From Bacteroidia bacterium (GTDB lineage: Bacteria > Bacteroidota > Bacteroidia > UKL13-3), in assembly GCA_014376805.1 (NCBI GenBank), contig JACMQU010000170.1, positions 1 through 35,630 on the forward strand: a DNA stretch of 35,630 nt, read 5' to 3'. Of the stretch, positions 1 through 9,376 are shown in pieces. Each line of letters starts with the position of its first letter. Position 1 is the first letter of the stretch. The position numbers and the translations under genes are program-made. Under the pieces are notes generated by a model. The model worked only from the letters and a program-made list of their open reading frames with translations. It ran no database searches and was not told where the DNA came from.

Positions 1-1
1 A

Positions 2-3000
2 GATTTCTGGTCGCGTATTGATACGGCCCGAATGAGTGATACACAATATGTGCCCAGACCAGTTGGTGATCCGTCCAATCCGGGGCCACTTCTTATAAAC
101 ACAATCAGAGGTTACCAGTTTAAAGCTTTGGATCCTATTGCTCAAAATATGTATATTTTTAATACCATAGGACCAGATATTGGGGTTACAGCAGCAGACC
201 CCGTGTTAAATGTATTTACATCGCCCGGACATGGATTAGCAAATGGGGATTTAATCAGGTTTACAAATGCGGGTTCGGTTAATGGACTCAATTTATCCTA
301 TAATTATATTGTAAATGCGGCCTCTTCCAATACTTTTAAAATCCTTGTAGGTGCACCGGGATCTTTTCCTAATATTAGTTTAGGTTCACCTCCATTTAAC
401 CCAGCAGCATTTAAGCGGGTGAATCAGGCACCATTTGATAGTATAACAGATTATTATAAGTGGTTTAAAAAGGATATTTCAAAACTGAATTATCAGAAAT
501 TTCGTTCAAATCTGCGGGGTTACGGCATAAATATTATGGGCCCTATGGTTCAGGTAGAAGATCCAAATGCTAAACCACCGGTAGTTATAAATCCGTTTCT
601 CAAATCTCAGTGTGGGCCAGATTTTCCGGTTGAGTTTACCAATGCAACCAATGTATATCAATCAAATAATCTTTATATTAAATGGGATTTTGCAGATGAT
701 TATGCACCTAAATGTACCTCATTTTCTGTGGGTGGTCCAAAACCATATATAAATGGAACAGACTTATTAGCAAAAACTACGGGCCGTTATATTACAGGCG
801 GGGTTGTTTATCCCGGACGTGTAAATTGTAAGTATTCACATGATACACTTCCTATACATAGTTATGTTAATTGGAATCAGATTTTTATTTGGTTTAAATA
901 CGGGCATGATTTTCCTCCTTTTGATACTTCAGCAAACGGATGGACTAAAGATATCTCTAAAGTTACCTGGCCTAATGGTCCGGGTACTTACCCATCAGGA
1001 AGAAAACTGGTACATCCGTCTGATTCTGCCACCTGGAACATACCCATATATTCTGCAGGCCCCACAACTTCCCGTTTAGATACCTTTACAAGAATCTGGC
1101 CCGCAGATAAATTGCCTAATTCAACTATTACTTTAGCCAACCCAATTCCAGATCCTTTCGCCATTGGTAAAGGTTATAACCGTGCAACTATTGGGCAGGG
1201 AACTATCATAGATTCTGGAAGTTTTGTTACACCTCTTTTGTCTCCACTTCCTGATAAAAGTACACGCCGTTACAGGGGTAGTTACTTATTACCCGGTAAT
1301 AGTAGTAAAACCTTATATCAATATGCTTTTAAACGTGGTGTAACTGATAAGTATACTGTTAGTTTAACCATGAGAGATAGTTTTAACAACCAATCGGACG
1401 ATCCTTATAAAACGTATACCCGGATAAATATGATTGCAGGGAAGATTACTATTGTGCAAAAAACAGATACTACCCCCGGATTCCCTGTTATACACACGAG
1501 CAGTGAGTATTCTGCAAACAGTATCCCACCATCCATTGTAAATGATACACTGATTTATAACTATAAGGCTTATAAAGTTTATACTGACCCAAGCACAAGT
1601 CAGAAATATGTTTTGATAAAGGATGATGAATTTTTTGTAGATTACTTTGATTGCGGCTCAACAGCAACAGTAGAGCTTCCCTTAGTAGAAGCAGATGCTT
1701 ACGGTTTAGGCTATGAAGGGAGAATTTGTCCTGGACTTAATAGAGAAACCGGGGCTAATCCTACTTTACATTTTGATCCGATTAACGGGGCTCCCGGTTT
1801 ATATCCTCCTTCTAAAGACCGTACTTATCTGCTGGTAAATTTTGATTCAATTTTAGACAGACATGATCTTACACCTTGTGCATTAGATGGTTTTGTAGAC
1901 TGGAATGCAATATCTCCTATGACTGGAACAAATGTAACTCTTGGAGGTAAAACTTTCCCGCCCTTTAATAAAGGCGTTGACTTTGGAGGTCCTACAAAAT
2001 GGCTAAATGCTACCGACGCTAGTATAGATGTGGTTCATTATCAGCCGCAAGGAAACTGGGCTTTTGATACCAGACCGTACGCTTCTAATGGGTATGTAAC
2101 TATTGGTATAATTATAGGCAATGGCCATGCATTTCCGGGAAGTAGCTTGCCCGGCTGTATCTCTGATACCGTATGGTACCATAATTTCTGGCATTTTGTA
2201 GTGTTAAATGCAAGTTTTACATACCGTAAGGTGGGTGGATACAGTACTTATAACAGTGCCACTATTACCGGAAGCCCAAGTGTATTGCCAAGTCAGGATT
2301 ATACGTATGATACCACCAAAACAAGTGGTACTTATTTTGAACCCTGGAGTCGCTTATTTGGTAAGGGAGATATACTTGAATTTGAAACACAAATTAAGCG
2401 CCAGGATTTTATAATGGCCGACTATTGGGATTGGCGCGATGGATATATCACCATTGATTCGTTTTACACAAATGTTGGGGACACATTTGTTCACCTGAAG
2501 CCATCCAATCCGAATGACAGTACCTTTTTTCTTAAAAACACTTTTCCGATAGACCGGATCAGACATGAATATAATACCGATGTACCCCCAGGTGATCTTA
2601 TACAGGTAAGATCTTACAGGCCTTACCCTATTGGTATAAATGTGTTTGATACCATTATAGCAGAAACCATCTGGCAATGCAATGATTTAACGCATCAGCT
2701 ACCCCCTCAAAGTATAACGCAGAATCCTATCAGAATAGATTCGGGTTTTTTCGTGCATCCGATCAGACATCAATTCCGAAAATCGAGCTGGGAAACAGAA
2801 TATCCCGGTGGACTTGGTAGAATTGGAAATATTGAAGGTCAGCCTATTGAACATTCGATATATACCTATGATACCTGTTATTTTAAAACGACCAGGTATA
2901 TTATAATTGGTGTAATTGATACTTTTACCATAAAGGGGAATGATAATATATTATGTGTTGGGGAAAGCGGAGAGTTTACAGATTCTATTATTTACTGGAC

Positions 3001-4798
3001 TCCAAATTCTAATGGTGCAGTTAATCCATCCAGGCCATTACCTCCGGGTGTAACAGAGACAGTAGATGTATTTATGCATCGGTTAGATATGAGAAATTAT
3101 CCGGTAGATACCATTAAAACATTTGCAAATCCTACCAAGAAAGGTAAAATTGATACGGCATTTTATGCTCGTATTTATTGGGATTTTGAATCTGATGGTT
3201 TGATAGATCATGCAGGCAGTAACCCTACGCATAAGTTTAATTTACCCGGCAGGTTTAAAGTATCTATGATAACAAGAGATACAGTTGGTTATTGGGATAC
3301 ATGCTTCATGTTTGTAGATGTGGTTGAACCGCATGCACATTTCACCAGTAAGAAAATTTTCACTTGTAGTGATCCTACTAATTTTAATGATTCGTCATAT
3401 GTAAAAGATGATTGCTACCTAAGAACAGGTACATCCTGCGATCAGGTTAAAAATATAAAATGGTGGTTTGGAGATATCGGATATGGCCCTAATGACTGGA
3501 GATCAACAGTGAAAAATCCTTTATACCCTTACAGGAAGAATGGTTGGTACAGATTGCAGGAAACTATTCTTACAGATCAGGGATGTGTTGATACCTTTAG
3601 AAAAGATATATATATAGCAGGTCCACGCCCACGGATAAAGCTATTGGGTGATACTATTGGTTGTGCTCCTTATAAACTAAGAATTTTAAGCTATCCAAAT
3701 GATTCAGGTGGAATATCATCAACAGGTGCAACATACTTTGAATTTGGCCGCCCGGATTTCCGTTATAATATAGCTGCTTATAATAATCCGGATACCGTTA
3801 CTGTAGTATATGATGAGGAGGGAGTTTACACAATTAGAGCAACAGGTTATGATAAGTTTCCGGGGAATTTATGCAAAGGAATTATGCTGCCGGATACTGT
3901 AGATGGATTTGAGAATGCTATTAAGATTTATGTTAAAAATCCTTATCGTGTTAAAGTAGCAGTTACTAAAAAAGAAGTTTGCGTAGGGGAGATATTTAAA
4001 GTATTAAACCTGTCTAACCGGGATACAATTACCAAGTTCAGGCTATATACTTACAACTCAGATACAGCCATTATTGATACATTGTATAAAACAAATTTCC
4101 CTGCTGATACATTCTTCCAATATGTGTTTAATCAGGCGGGTGTTTATAGCCTTGTACTGCACTCTACCAGATTTAAATTGGGCTCGCCTGAGTGTGAGTC
4201 TAAAGATACTGTTAAAGTTATTGCGCGTAGAGCAAAAGCTGATCTGAAAATAGATAGTTTAGGACTCCCAAAATTCTTTATTACAAATTTGAGTGACAGT
4301 ATAAATGGTTCAGGTTATATCTGGAGAATTTATAACCCTGATGGAGGCCTGCGCACCGAGCTTGTGGTGCCAAATAATGCCTCACAATATTTTAACTATG
4401 GATTGCTCGACCTGAAAAATGATATCGGAGAATTTAAAGTTTGTATTGTTGCTACAACCAGTCTTTTACAAAACTGTAACGACTCGGTGTGTAAAACAGT
4501 AATAAATAACTTTCAAACAGAAATCAACATTCCAAACGTATTTACCCCTGATGGAAATGGAGTTAATGATGAATTTGAGATTAAGATTAAAGGAGAGGAA
4601 TTATATGACCTTAAGATATGGAATCGCTGGGGAGGTGAAGTTTTTGAAAGTACAGATTCTAAAAAGATGTGGAATGGACATACCCAGAACAATGGTGCAG
4701 AAAATCCGGATGGAACTTATTATTTCATCTTTAAGTATCGCCTAAGAACCAATCAGGAGCAGATTGTAAGAGGAACTATCACGTTAATCAGAAACTAA
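2..4798 (+). CDS. Giant T9SS type B (gliding motility-associated C-terminal domain) surface protein, 5'-truncated by window edge
   Basis: The reading frame is open from base 2, so the Met at 32 need not be the start and the gene very likely begins upstream; 1598 codons are visible. The C-terminal ~90 residues (about 4525-4795) match the CHU_C/gliding motility C-terminal domain: PNVFTPDGNGVNDEF, then IWNRWGGEVFES, W-NG, and PDGTYYFIFKY. This is a known sorting domain for type IX secretion, so the protein is inferred to be exported and surface-attached or released. Upstream are PKD-like folds (about 3170-3330, with YWDFESDG; 3400-3620, with WWFGD; probably two more at 3650-3860 and 3950-4170). 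The remaining N-terminal two thirds are Thr/Asp/Tyr-rich beta-type sequence of unknown fold, with a short HGLANGD-type segment near 230-350. Substrate and ligand are unknown. Adhesin or extracellular matrix roles are typical of the class but not shown here. Confidence 0.93.
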   Translation, partial: DFWSRIDTARMSDTQYVPRPVGDPSNPGPLLINTIRGYQFKALDPIAQNMYIFNTIGPDIGVTAADPVLNVFTSPGHGLANGDLIRFTNAGSVNGLNLSYNYIVNAASSNTFKILVGAPGSFPNISLGSPPFNPAAFKRVNQAPFDSITDYYKWFKKDISKLNYQKFRSNLRGYGINIMGPMVQVEDPNAKPPVVINPFLKSQCGPDFPVEFTNATNVYQSNNLYIKWDFADDYAPKCTSFSVGGPKPYINGTDLLAKTTGRYITGGVVYPGRVNCKYSHDTLPIHSYVNWNQIFIWFKYGHDFPPFDTSANGWTKDISKVTWPNGPGTYPSGRKLVHPSDSATWNIPIYSAGPTTSRLDTFTRIWPADKLPNSTITLANPIPDPFAIGKGYNRATIGQGTIIDSGSFVTPLLSPLPDKSTRRYRGSYLLPGNSSKTLYQYAFKRGVTDKYTVSLTMRDSFNNQSDDPYKTYTRINMIAGKITIVQKTDTTPGFPVIHTSSEYSANSIPPSIVNDTLIYNYKAYKVYTDPSTSQKYVLIKDDEFFVDYFDCGSTATVELPLVEADAYGLGYEGRICPGLNRETGANPTLHFDPINGAPGLYPPSKDRTYLLVNFDSILDRHDLTPCALDGFVDWNAISPMTGTNVTLGGKTFPPFNKGVDFGGPTKWLNATDASIDVVHYQPQGNWAFDTRPYASNGYVTIGIIIGNGHAFPGSSLPGCISDTVWYHNFWHFVVLNASFTYRKVGGYSTYNSATITGSPSVLPSQDYTYDTTKTSGTYFEPWSRLFGKGDILEFETQIKRQDFIMADYWDWRDGYITIDSFYTNVGDTFVHLKPSNPNDSTFFLKNTFPIDRIRHEYNTDVPPGDLIQVRSYRPYPIGINVFDTIIAETIWQCNDLTHQLPPQSITQNPIRIDSGFFVHPIRHQFRKSSWETEYPGGLGRIGNIEGQPIEHSIYTYDTCYFKTTRYIIIGVIDTFTIKGNDNILCVGESGEFTDSIIYWTPNSNGAVNPSRPLPPGVTETVDVFMHRLDMRNYPVDTIKTFANPTKKGKIDTAFYARIYWDFESDGLIDHAGSNPTHKFNLPGRFKVSMITRDTVGYWDTCFMFVDVVEPHAHFTSKKIFTCSDPTNFNDSSYVKDDCYLRTGTSCDQVKNIKWWFGDIGYGPNDWRSTVKNPLYPYRKNGWYRLQETILTDQGCVDTFRKDIYIAGPRPRIKLLGDTIGCAPYKLRILSYPNDSGGISSTGATYFEFGRPDFRYNIAAYNNPDTVTVVYDEEGVYTIRATGYDKFPGNLCKGIMLPDTVDGFENAIKIYVKNPYRVKVAVTKKEVCVGEIFKVLNLSNRDTITKFRLYTYNSDTAIIDTLYKTNFPADTFFQYVFNQAGVYSLVLHSTRFKLGSPECESKDTVKVIARRAKADLKIDSLGLPKFFITNLSDSINGSGYIWRIYNPDGGLRTELVVPNNASQYFNYGLLDLKNDIGEFKVCIVATTSLLQNCNDSVCKTVINNFQTEINIPNVFTPDGNGVNDEFEIKIKGEELYDLKIWNRWGGEVFESTDSKKMWNGHTQNNGAENPDGTYYFIFKYRLRTNQEQIVRGTITLIRN

Positions 4799-5153
4799 TC
4801 AGGCTAATTTAACTAAAGGGCCCTTTGTAGTACAGCAATCAATGTTGTTCTGCAAAGGGCCTTTTTATTTTATCAGGTATAATTGAAATTTCTGCAAGGT
4901 GCAGAAAACGTTTAGATAAAAACTTCGGCTTTTAAACCTTGCATTATTAATGCCTGAACACTAAAATCAGCCTCATCCGACTTTCAGATTTTAGCATTCA
5001 TTAAAGTTGTTGAACCAGATTTTGTTTAAATTGGGCAGTAGCATGAAGTGTTTAAGGGTGATTTTTTTAATATATTTCTTGTTTTTTTATTGGTTCAAAG
5101 AAGTACCTTAATACATTGCGCCCGGCGGTGTAATTATAAGATAGCTTTAAGTT
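4799..5153. other. Convergent intergenic region with terminator and two further inverted repeats
   Basis: Between the stops of two convergent genes. Besides the terminator it holds a perfect 8-bp hairpin with a 3-nt loop (TTTCTGCA/TGCAGAAA, 4889-4907) and an 8-bp inverted repeat with an 18-nt loop (CTAAAATC/GATTTTAG, 4961-4994). Neither is followed by a T-run on either strand, so their role is unclear; one may help stop minus-strand transcription. No credible gene was found. The small plus-strand frame at 5048-5242 runs antisense into the next gene and resembles no family I know. Confidence 0.5.
4815..4866 (+). terminator. Rho-independent terminator of the T9SS protein gene
   Basis: A 12-bp stem (4819-4830 with 4850-4861, one G:U pair) is extended outward by A:T pairs, has a 19-nt loop and is followed by five T (4862-4866). 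It starts 16-20 nt after the stop codon. Confidence 0.85.
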
Positions 5154-6086
5154 TTAATCGTGGCGACGCTTTAGTAATTTCTCTAATTCCTGAACCAGTT
5201 CATTTGAGTTATTCCAATGATAAGTGTGTTTTAGCTGATTAAAAATCAGAAGAGCTTCAGTAAGTCCACCGGCATTATTTAATTTATCTATTGCCTTTGC
5301 ATATTCCACAACATTCTCTTTAAACAGGTCGTTCACCAATGCTATTTTCTTATTCAGATTAATAGCTGTTTTTAGATTTTCAATTCTGGCCTCAACTGTT
5401 TTTTCGGCAAGTGGAATAGGATTGTTTTGAGTTTTTTGGGCAATCCTTTCATTATAACTGATTTCTTTTTCTGCAAAGTTTGAATTTAGCGGAACAGGTT
5501 TTGGTTCCTCTATAGCAGGCATTACAGTATATTGAATCCGTTTATTTTCAATAGCCTTCTCCAGGTTTATTTCAATTGGAGTATCAATTATTTCTTTTTT
5601 AAGTTCAACAGTGGGCTTGGTATCAACCATTAAGATTGGCTCAACAACCGGCTTAGTATAATTGTATGAATTCACATTTATTTCCGTTTTTTCGGGTTCA
5701 ATTAATTCTACCTTTTGCTCTATAGAATCCAGCGTTTCTTCATGGCGATCAGCCCAACTCATAACCTCTTTAAAATTATCAGTTACTAATACTGGTGCAG
5801 TTGCCCCATTACTTATCGTTTCTTCTAAGGGTGAAGCCGTAATTGCAGAAACAGCAGGTTTTAGGGTATCTGCCAAAGGCGCAGATCTGGTATTAGGTTT
5901 ATCTTCTGTTTGATCCGATTCTGTTTTAAGTTTTAACAATAATTCATACAGATCAACACATTGTTTTTTCAATAATTCCTTTTGAATGTTGTTTAATCCT
6001 GCTGTAAGCGCTAAAATTTCATGGATATTTAAGTTGATATCTTCAGCTTTTGATTTTATTTTGCTAACTAATTGTAAGGAGTTCAT
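5154..6086 (-). CDS. Conserved hypothetical Bacteroidota protein with low-complexity middle
   Basis: 310 aa, no signal peptide or membrane segment, so probably cytoplasmic. Residues ~1-60 look helical (LEU/LYS-rich, containing ILALTAGLNNIQKELLKKQ). Residues ~60-215 are Glu/Pro/Thr-rich and probably disordered. Residues ~235-310 form a helical block (INLNKKIALVNDLFKENVVEYAKAIDKLN, quoted in parts: INLNKKIALVNDLF, then AIDKLNNAGGL). This C-terminal pattern recalls uncharacterised Bacteroidota proteins with an 'INLND-FIxELF' region, a resemblance from memory only. Function unknown. It is divergent from thymidine kinase. A TAATTTTG box on the minus strand at 6140-6147 matches the Bacteroidota -7 consensus, but no convincing -33 TTG was found. 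Confidence 0.75.
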   Translation of the reverse strand: MNSLQLVSKIKSKAEDINLNIHEILALTAGLNNIQKELLKKQCVDLYELLLKLKTESDQTEDKPNTRSAPLADTLKPAVSAITASPLEETISNGATAPVLVTDNFKEVMSWADRHEETLDSIEQKVELIEPEKTEINVNSYNYTKPVVEPILMVDTKPTVELKKEIIDTPIEINLEKAIENKRIQYTVMPAIEEPKPVPLNSNFAEKEISYNERIAQKTQNNPIPLAEKTVEARIENLKTAINLNKKIALVNDLFKENVVEYAKAIDKLNNAGGLTEALLIFNQLKHTYHWNNSNELVQELEKLLKRRHD

Positions 6087-6198
6087 GGGTTTCAGTATTA
6101 TTCTTGCAAATTTTAGGATTCTTAGTAAGGATTAATTAACAAAATTAGATATTAGATGGCGAATTAGCATACTTAAAAGCACACTTATTTTGGAAGAA

Positions 6199-6780
6199 AT
6201 GTTTATAGAACCTCGTTATTACAAGCAACAGCGTAAGGGGTGGATAGAAGTAGTTTGTGGTTGTATGTTTTCCGGCAAAACAGAAGAGTTAATCAGAAGG
6301 GTAAAGCGTGCCAGAATAGCTAATCAGAAAGTTGAAATCTTTAAACCTGCAGTTGATACACGTTATGATGAAGTGAATGTAATCTCCCATAATGAAAATG
6401 CCATTCCTTCTACGCCGGTTACAAACGCATTAAATATTTTATTGATGACAAATGATGCCGACGTAATTGGAATTGATGAAGCACAGTTCTTTGATGACCA
6501 GTTAATTTATGTTTGTGAAGTATTGGCCGGGCAGGGAAGAAGGGTTATAGTTGTGGGTTTGGATATGGATTATCTGGGAAAGCCTTTTGGAGTGATGCCT
6601 CAGTTAATGGCAGTTGCCGAATATGTTACCAAAGTACATGCAATTTGTGTAATTTGCGGAGACCTGGCTACACATTCGTACAGGAAAGTAGTAAATGACA
6701 CTTTAATTATGTTAGGAGAAAAAGACACCTATGAGGCTCGTTGCCGGCATTGTTTTACTATTGGAATGCGTAGCCAATGA
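6199..6780 (+). CDS. tdk: Thymidine kinase
   Basis: 193 aa. Phosphorylates thymidine to dTMP with ATP in the pyrimidine salvage pathway, cytoplasmic. Visible motifs: P-loop GCMFSGKTEE (residues 21-30), catalytic/Mg region GIDEAQFF (91-98), thymidine-binding lasso region GLDMDYLGKPFG (120-131), and a structural zinc site of Cys150, Cys153, Cys182 and Cys185. Length is usual for type II (TK1-like) enzymes. I chose the ATG at 6199; a TTG at 6190 would add three residues, but Bacteroidota homologues typically begin with M-F-x-E-P as here. The stop overlaps the next gene's start (ATGA), implying translational coupling to the glycosyltransferases, though no functional link is obvious. Confidence 0.97.
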   Translation: MFIEPRYYKQQRKGWIEVVCGCMFSGKTEELIRRVKRARIANQKVEIFKPAVDTRYDEVNVISHNENAIPSTPVTNALNILLMTNDADVIGIDEAQFFDDQLIYVCEVLAGQGRRVIVVGLDMDYLGKPFGVMPQLMAVAEYVTKVHAICVICGDLATHSYRKVVNDTLIMLGEKDTYEARCRHCFTIGMRSQ

Positions 6781-8003
6781 TACATAAGGATTACGATATA
6801 ATTATTTTTTCATTATCGCGTTGGGATCACCCAATGTCTGGAACATGCATGGCTATAGCAAAGGAGTTTAGTCGCAACCACCGGGTGTTTTTTGTAGACA
6901 GACCCTTTTCAATTAAAGATATTTTTCAGGATTATGAGAGTTTTGAATTAAAGAAAAGACTCAATTCAATCCTGTTTAGGAATAAACCTTTTTTAAAAGT
7001 AGATACCGGTTATTCTACTTTTATTGTTGCTACTCCGGGTCTATGCCTGCCTGTAAATTTTTTACCAAAGGGTCATCTGTTCAATTTTTTTAACTGTTTT
7101 AATCAATGGATTGTAAATGCCTGTATTCGCAGAATGATGCGAACTTTTAAAATAAAAAACTATGTTTATATAAATTATTTTAACCCGGTAATATTGCCTG
7201 TTCTAAACAATGTAAATCCTAAACCTTTGGCAAATGCATATTACATTACCAATAATATAAGTTTGTCGGCTTATCTGGCTAGGCATGGCGCAATTGCAGA
7301 AGAGAAGGCAGTAGATCAAACAGACTTTATATTAGTAAGTTCGAAGTTTCAATTTAACAAACTTATCTCAAAAAAATCAAATGTTCATTATATTCCTAAT
7401 GCAGTTGATTATGATTTTTACCATTCTGCAAGAATAAATTCTACCCGCATGCCTTATGACCTAATTAATATTGGCGAAACAAAAATAATTATGTTCTGTG
7501 GTTATTTAAGTGCTATTCGCATCGACTATCAATTACTAAAACTTGTTTGTGAAACGTACATTCATTTTTTAATTGTAGTAGTGGGAACCTATGAAGAAGA
7601 AGACCTCTTAAATTATAAACTGGAGCAAATAAGTAATCTTATTATTTTAGGAAACCGCAGGTATGAATCAATGCCCGGTTATATGTTTACAGCCAGTGTA
7701 ACCATTATTCCTTACTTGTGTAATGAGTTAAATAAAAGCGTTTATCCACTAAAGCTGAATGAATATCTGGCAATGGGCAAACCCGTAGTTACTACACATT
7801 TTAGTGAAGACCTTGATGATTTCTCTGATATTATTTACATTTCTGATTCTTATGATGCATTTATAGATAATATACAAATTGCTATAGATAGTGACAATGA
7901 TGGGCTTAAAAAAAAGAGATTAGATACGGCTTCGCAGAATACCTGGAAAAGACGAATTGAACAGATGAATACCATTTTCACCAATAATATTCCTGAAAAA
8001 TAA
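6777..8003 (+). CDS. Glycosyltransferase, GT4/GT-B type (first of tandem pair)
   Basis: 408 aa, no signal peptide; predicted cytoplasmic or membrane-peripheral sugar transferase. The C-terminal half has the GT-B family 4 signature: NAVDYDFY, a VVVGTYEEED strand, GNRRYESMPGY, IIPYLCNELNKSVYPLKLNEYL and AMGKPVV, whose Glu is the usual second Glu of an E-x7-E nucleotide-sugar motif. The N-terminal region (LSRWDHPMSG, RVFFVDRPFSIKDI) resembles TuaH-like glycosyltransferases from memory. Start overlaps tdk by 4 bp. It shares its whole architecture with the next gene, so the pair arose by duplication. Donor and acceptor sugars cannot be read from the sequence; an envelope polysaccharide or glycolipid role is inferred. 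Confidence 0.88.
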   Translation: MIHKDYDIIIFSLSRWDHPMSGTCMAIAKEFSRNHRVFFVDRPFSIKDIFQDYESFELKKRLNSILFRNKPFLKVDTGYSTFIVATPGLCLPVNFLPKGHLFNFFNCFNQWIVNACIRRMMRTFKIKNYVYINYFNPVILPVLNNVNPKPLANAYYITNNISLSAYLARHGAIAEEKAVDQTDFILVSSKFQFNKLISKKSNVHYIPNAVDYDFYHSARINSTRMPYDLINIGETKIIMFCGYLSAIRIDYQLLKLVCETYIHFLIVVVGTYEEEDLLNYKLEQISNLIILGNRRYESMPGYMFTASVTIIPYLCNELNKSVYPLKLNEYLAMGKPVVTTHFSEDLDDFSDIIYISDSYDAFIDNIQIAIDSDNDGLKKKRLDTASQNTWKRRIEQMNTIFTNNIPEK

Positions 8004-8012
8004 TATATACCT

Positions 8013-9251
8013 ATGTTGCCTCTATATGATGTTTTTATGTTTGGCCTTACCCGCTCAGATTATCCGCTCTCTTCTGTATCTGTTGCGTGGGCCAAGGAAT
8101 GGGCTAAAACAAATCGCGTATTTTATATAGACCGGCCGTTTAGTCTTAAAGATATTAGGAAAGAATGGCATACTCCTAAATTTAAAAAACGGCTGAATGC
8201 ACTTTTTTTAGGAAAGGATACCTATAAAACTATAGCAGTTGAGCAAGGTGATTTTGTGCAGGTAACACCACTTTTATCGTTACCGGTAAATTTTTTACCC
8301 CAAGGTAAATTATATAACTGGCTAAACCAATACAACCAGTATGTAATGCACAGGGCTATTAAAAAAATTATTAAAGATTACCAGGTAAAAAACTATGTTT
8401 ATTTTAATTCTTTTCATCCTGTTATATGTCCTTTTATACCTAAACAAATTCAACCATATCCGCTGGCAAGTATATACCAGTCTCTTGATGAAATAAGTGA
8501 GGAGCCTTATATTGCAAGGCATGGAATACTTGCAGAAAATGCTGCCATGCAAAACTGTGATATTGCCATTGGCACTTCAACAAAGTTATGTGAAAGGCAC
8601 GAACAGACGAGCCATCGTAAGGTGCATTTATTAGCAAATGCCGCCGATTATGAACTGTTTGAAAATGCCCTCAATAAGCCCTTGGTAAAACCCGATGAAT
8701 TTACACGCTTTACAAAACCTGTAATTATTTATACCGGACATTACAGCGATTTGAGACTGGACCATGAACTAGTGAAAAAAATTACAGCAGCCTTCACTGA
8801 TTATGAAATACTTTTTGTGGGAACCTATGTGCAGGAAGATATTGAAAGACACAAGTTAACGGAGATTCCTAATTTACATTTTATAGGTTCAAGACCAATT
8901 GAACAATTACCCGCCTATTTAAAATATTCTAAAGTAGCTATTATTCCTTATAAAAGTAATTCATTAACGGCGGGCATCTATCCCCTAAAGATTAATGAAT
9001 ACCTGGCCGCCGGAATTCCATGCGTATCAAGTGATTTTAGTAAAGATATAGCGGGCTTTAAGGAGGTAATTTATCTGGCAAATACCCACAACCGGTTTAT
9101 AGATTGCCTAAAGCAGGCATTGCTTGAAAATCCACAGGAAAGGTTAGCACAACGCATGCAGGTTGCTGCTTCAAACTCCTGGCGGATGCGTATTAATAAA
9201 CTGGAGAATATAGTGGAGGATTTTGCGGAATTAAATGGGCGTATAATGTAA
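8013..9251 (+). CDS. Glycosyltransferase, GT4/GT-B type (second of tandem pair)
   Basis: 412 aa paralogue of the preceding gene, 9 bp downstream and surely in the same operon. Shared landmarks in the same order: DRPFS-x-KDI, LPVNFLP-x-G, KNYVY-x-N-F-x-PVI, ARHG-x-x-AE, NA-x-DY, FVGTYVQEDI and PLKINEYLAAGIPCV with the GT-B Glu. The start at 8013 aligns with that of its partner. Between the conserved blocks divergence is substantial, so the two probably act on different acceptors or donors. A weak terminator follows. Substrate unknown. Confidence 0.88.
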   Translation: MLPLYDVFMFGLTRSDYPLSSVSVAWAKEWAKTNRVFYIDRPFSLKDIRKEWHTPKFKKRLNALFLGKDTYKTIAVEQGDFVQVTPLLSLPVNFLPQGKLYNWLNQYNQYVMHRAIKKIIKDYQVKNYVYFNSFHPVICPFIPKQIQPYPLASIYQSLDEISEEPYIARHGILAENAAMQNCDIAIGTSTKLCERHEQTSHRKVHLLANAADYELFENALNKPLVKPDEFTRFTKPVIIYTGHYSDLRLDHELVKKITAAFTDYEILFVGTYVQEDIERHKLTEIPNLHFIGSRPIEQLPAYLKYSKVAIIPYKSNSLTAGIYPLKINEYLAAGIPCVSSDFSKDIAGFKEVIYLANTHNRFIDCLKQALLENPQERLAQRMQVAASNSWRMRINKLENIVEDFAELNGRIM

Positions 9252-9260
9252 AATCCGTAT

Positions 9261-9302
9261 GGGTTTTTAGGTTAAAAGTGAAATCATTTGAAACCCTTTT
9301 TT
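9261..9302 (+). terminator. Candidate terminator after the glycosyltransferase pair
   Basis: GGGTTT (9261-9266) pairs with AAACCC (9291-9296), and an inner AAGTG/CATTT hairpin is possible. Six T (9297-9302) follow directly. The outer stem is short, so the call is moderate. Confidence 0.45.
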
Positions 9303-9356
9303 AGAAGTTAAAATTTACAACTTGAAAAAGTAAGACTTGCGAAGATCTTTAGCATG

Positions 9357-9376
9357 TTAGAAGCAATTGCTTCTAA
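9357..9376. repeat. Perfect 20-bp palindrome at the 3' end of the VWA gene
   Basis: TTAGAAGCAATTGCTTCTAA is fully self-complementary and covers the stop codon of the minus-strand gene. It lies between two convergent genes and has no T-run on either side, so it is not a standard terminator. It could be a protein-binding site or just a folded mRNA end. Confidence 0.6.

Noticed and set aside
5048-5242. 64-aa plus-strand frame
   Set aside because: Overlaps the 3' end of the hypothetical gene on the other strand and has no family features or convincing start context.
6190-6198. TTG start for thymidine kinase
   Set aside because: The ATG at 6199 gives the N-terminus usual in homologues.
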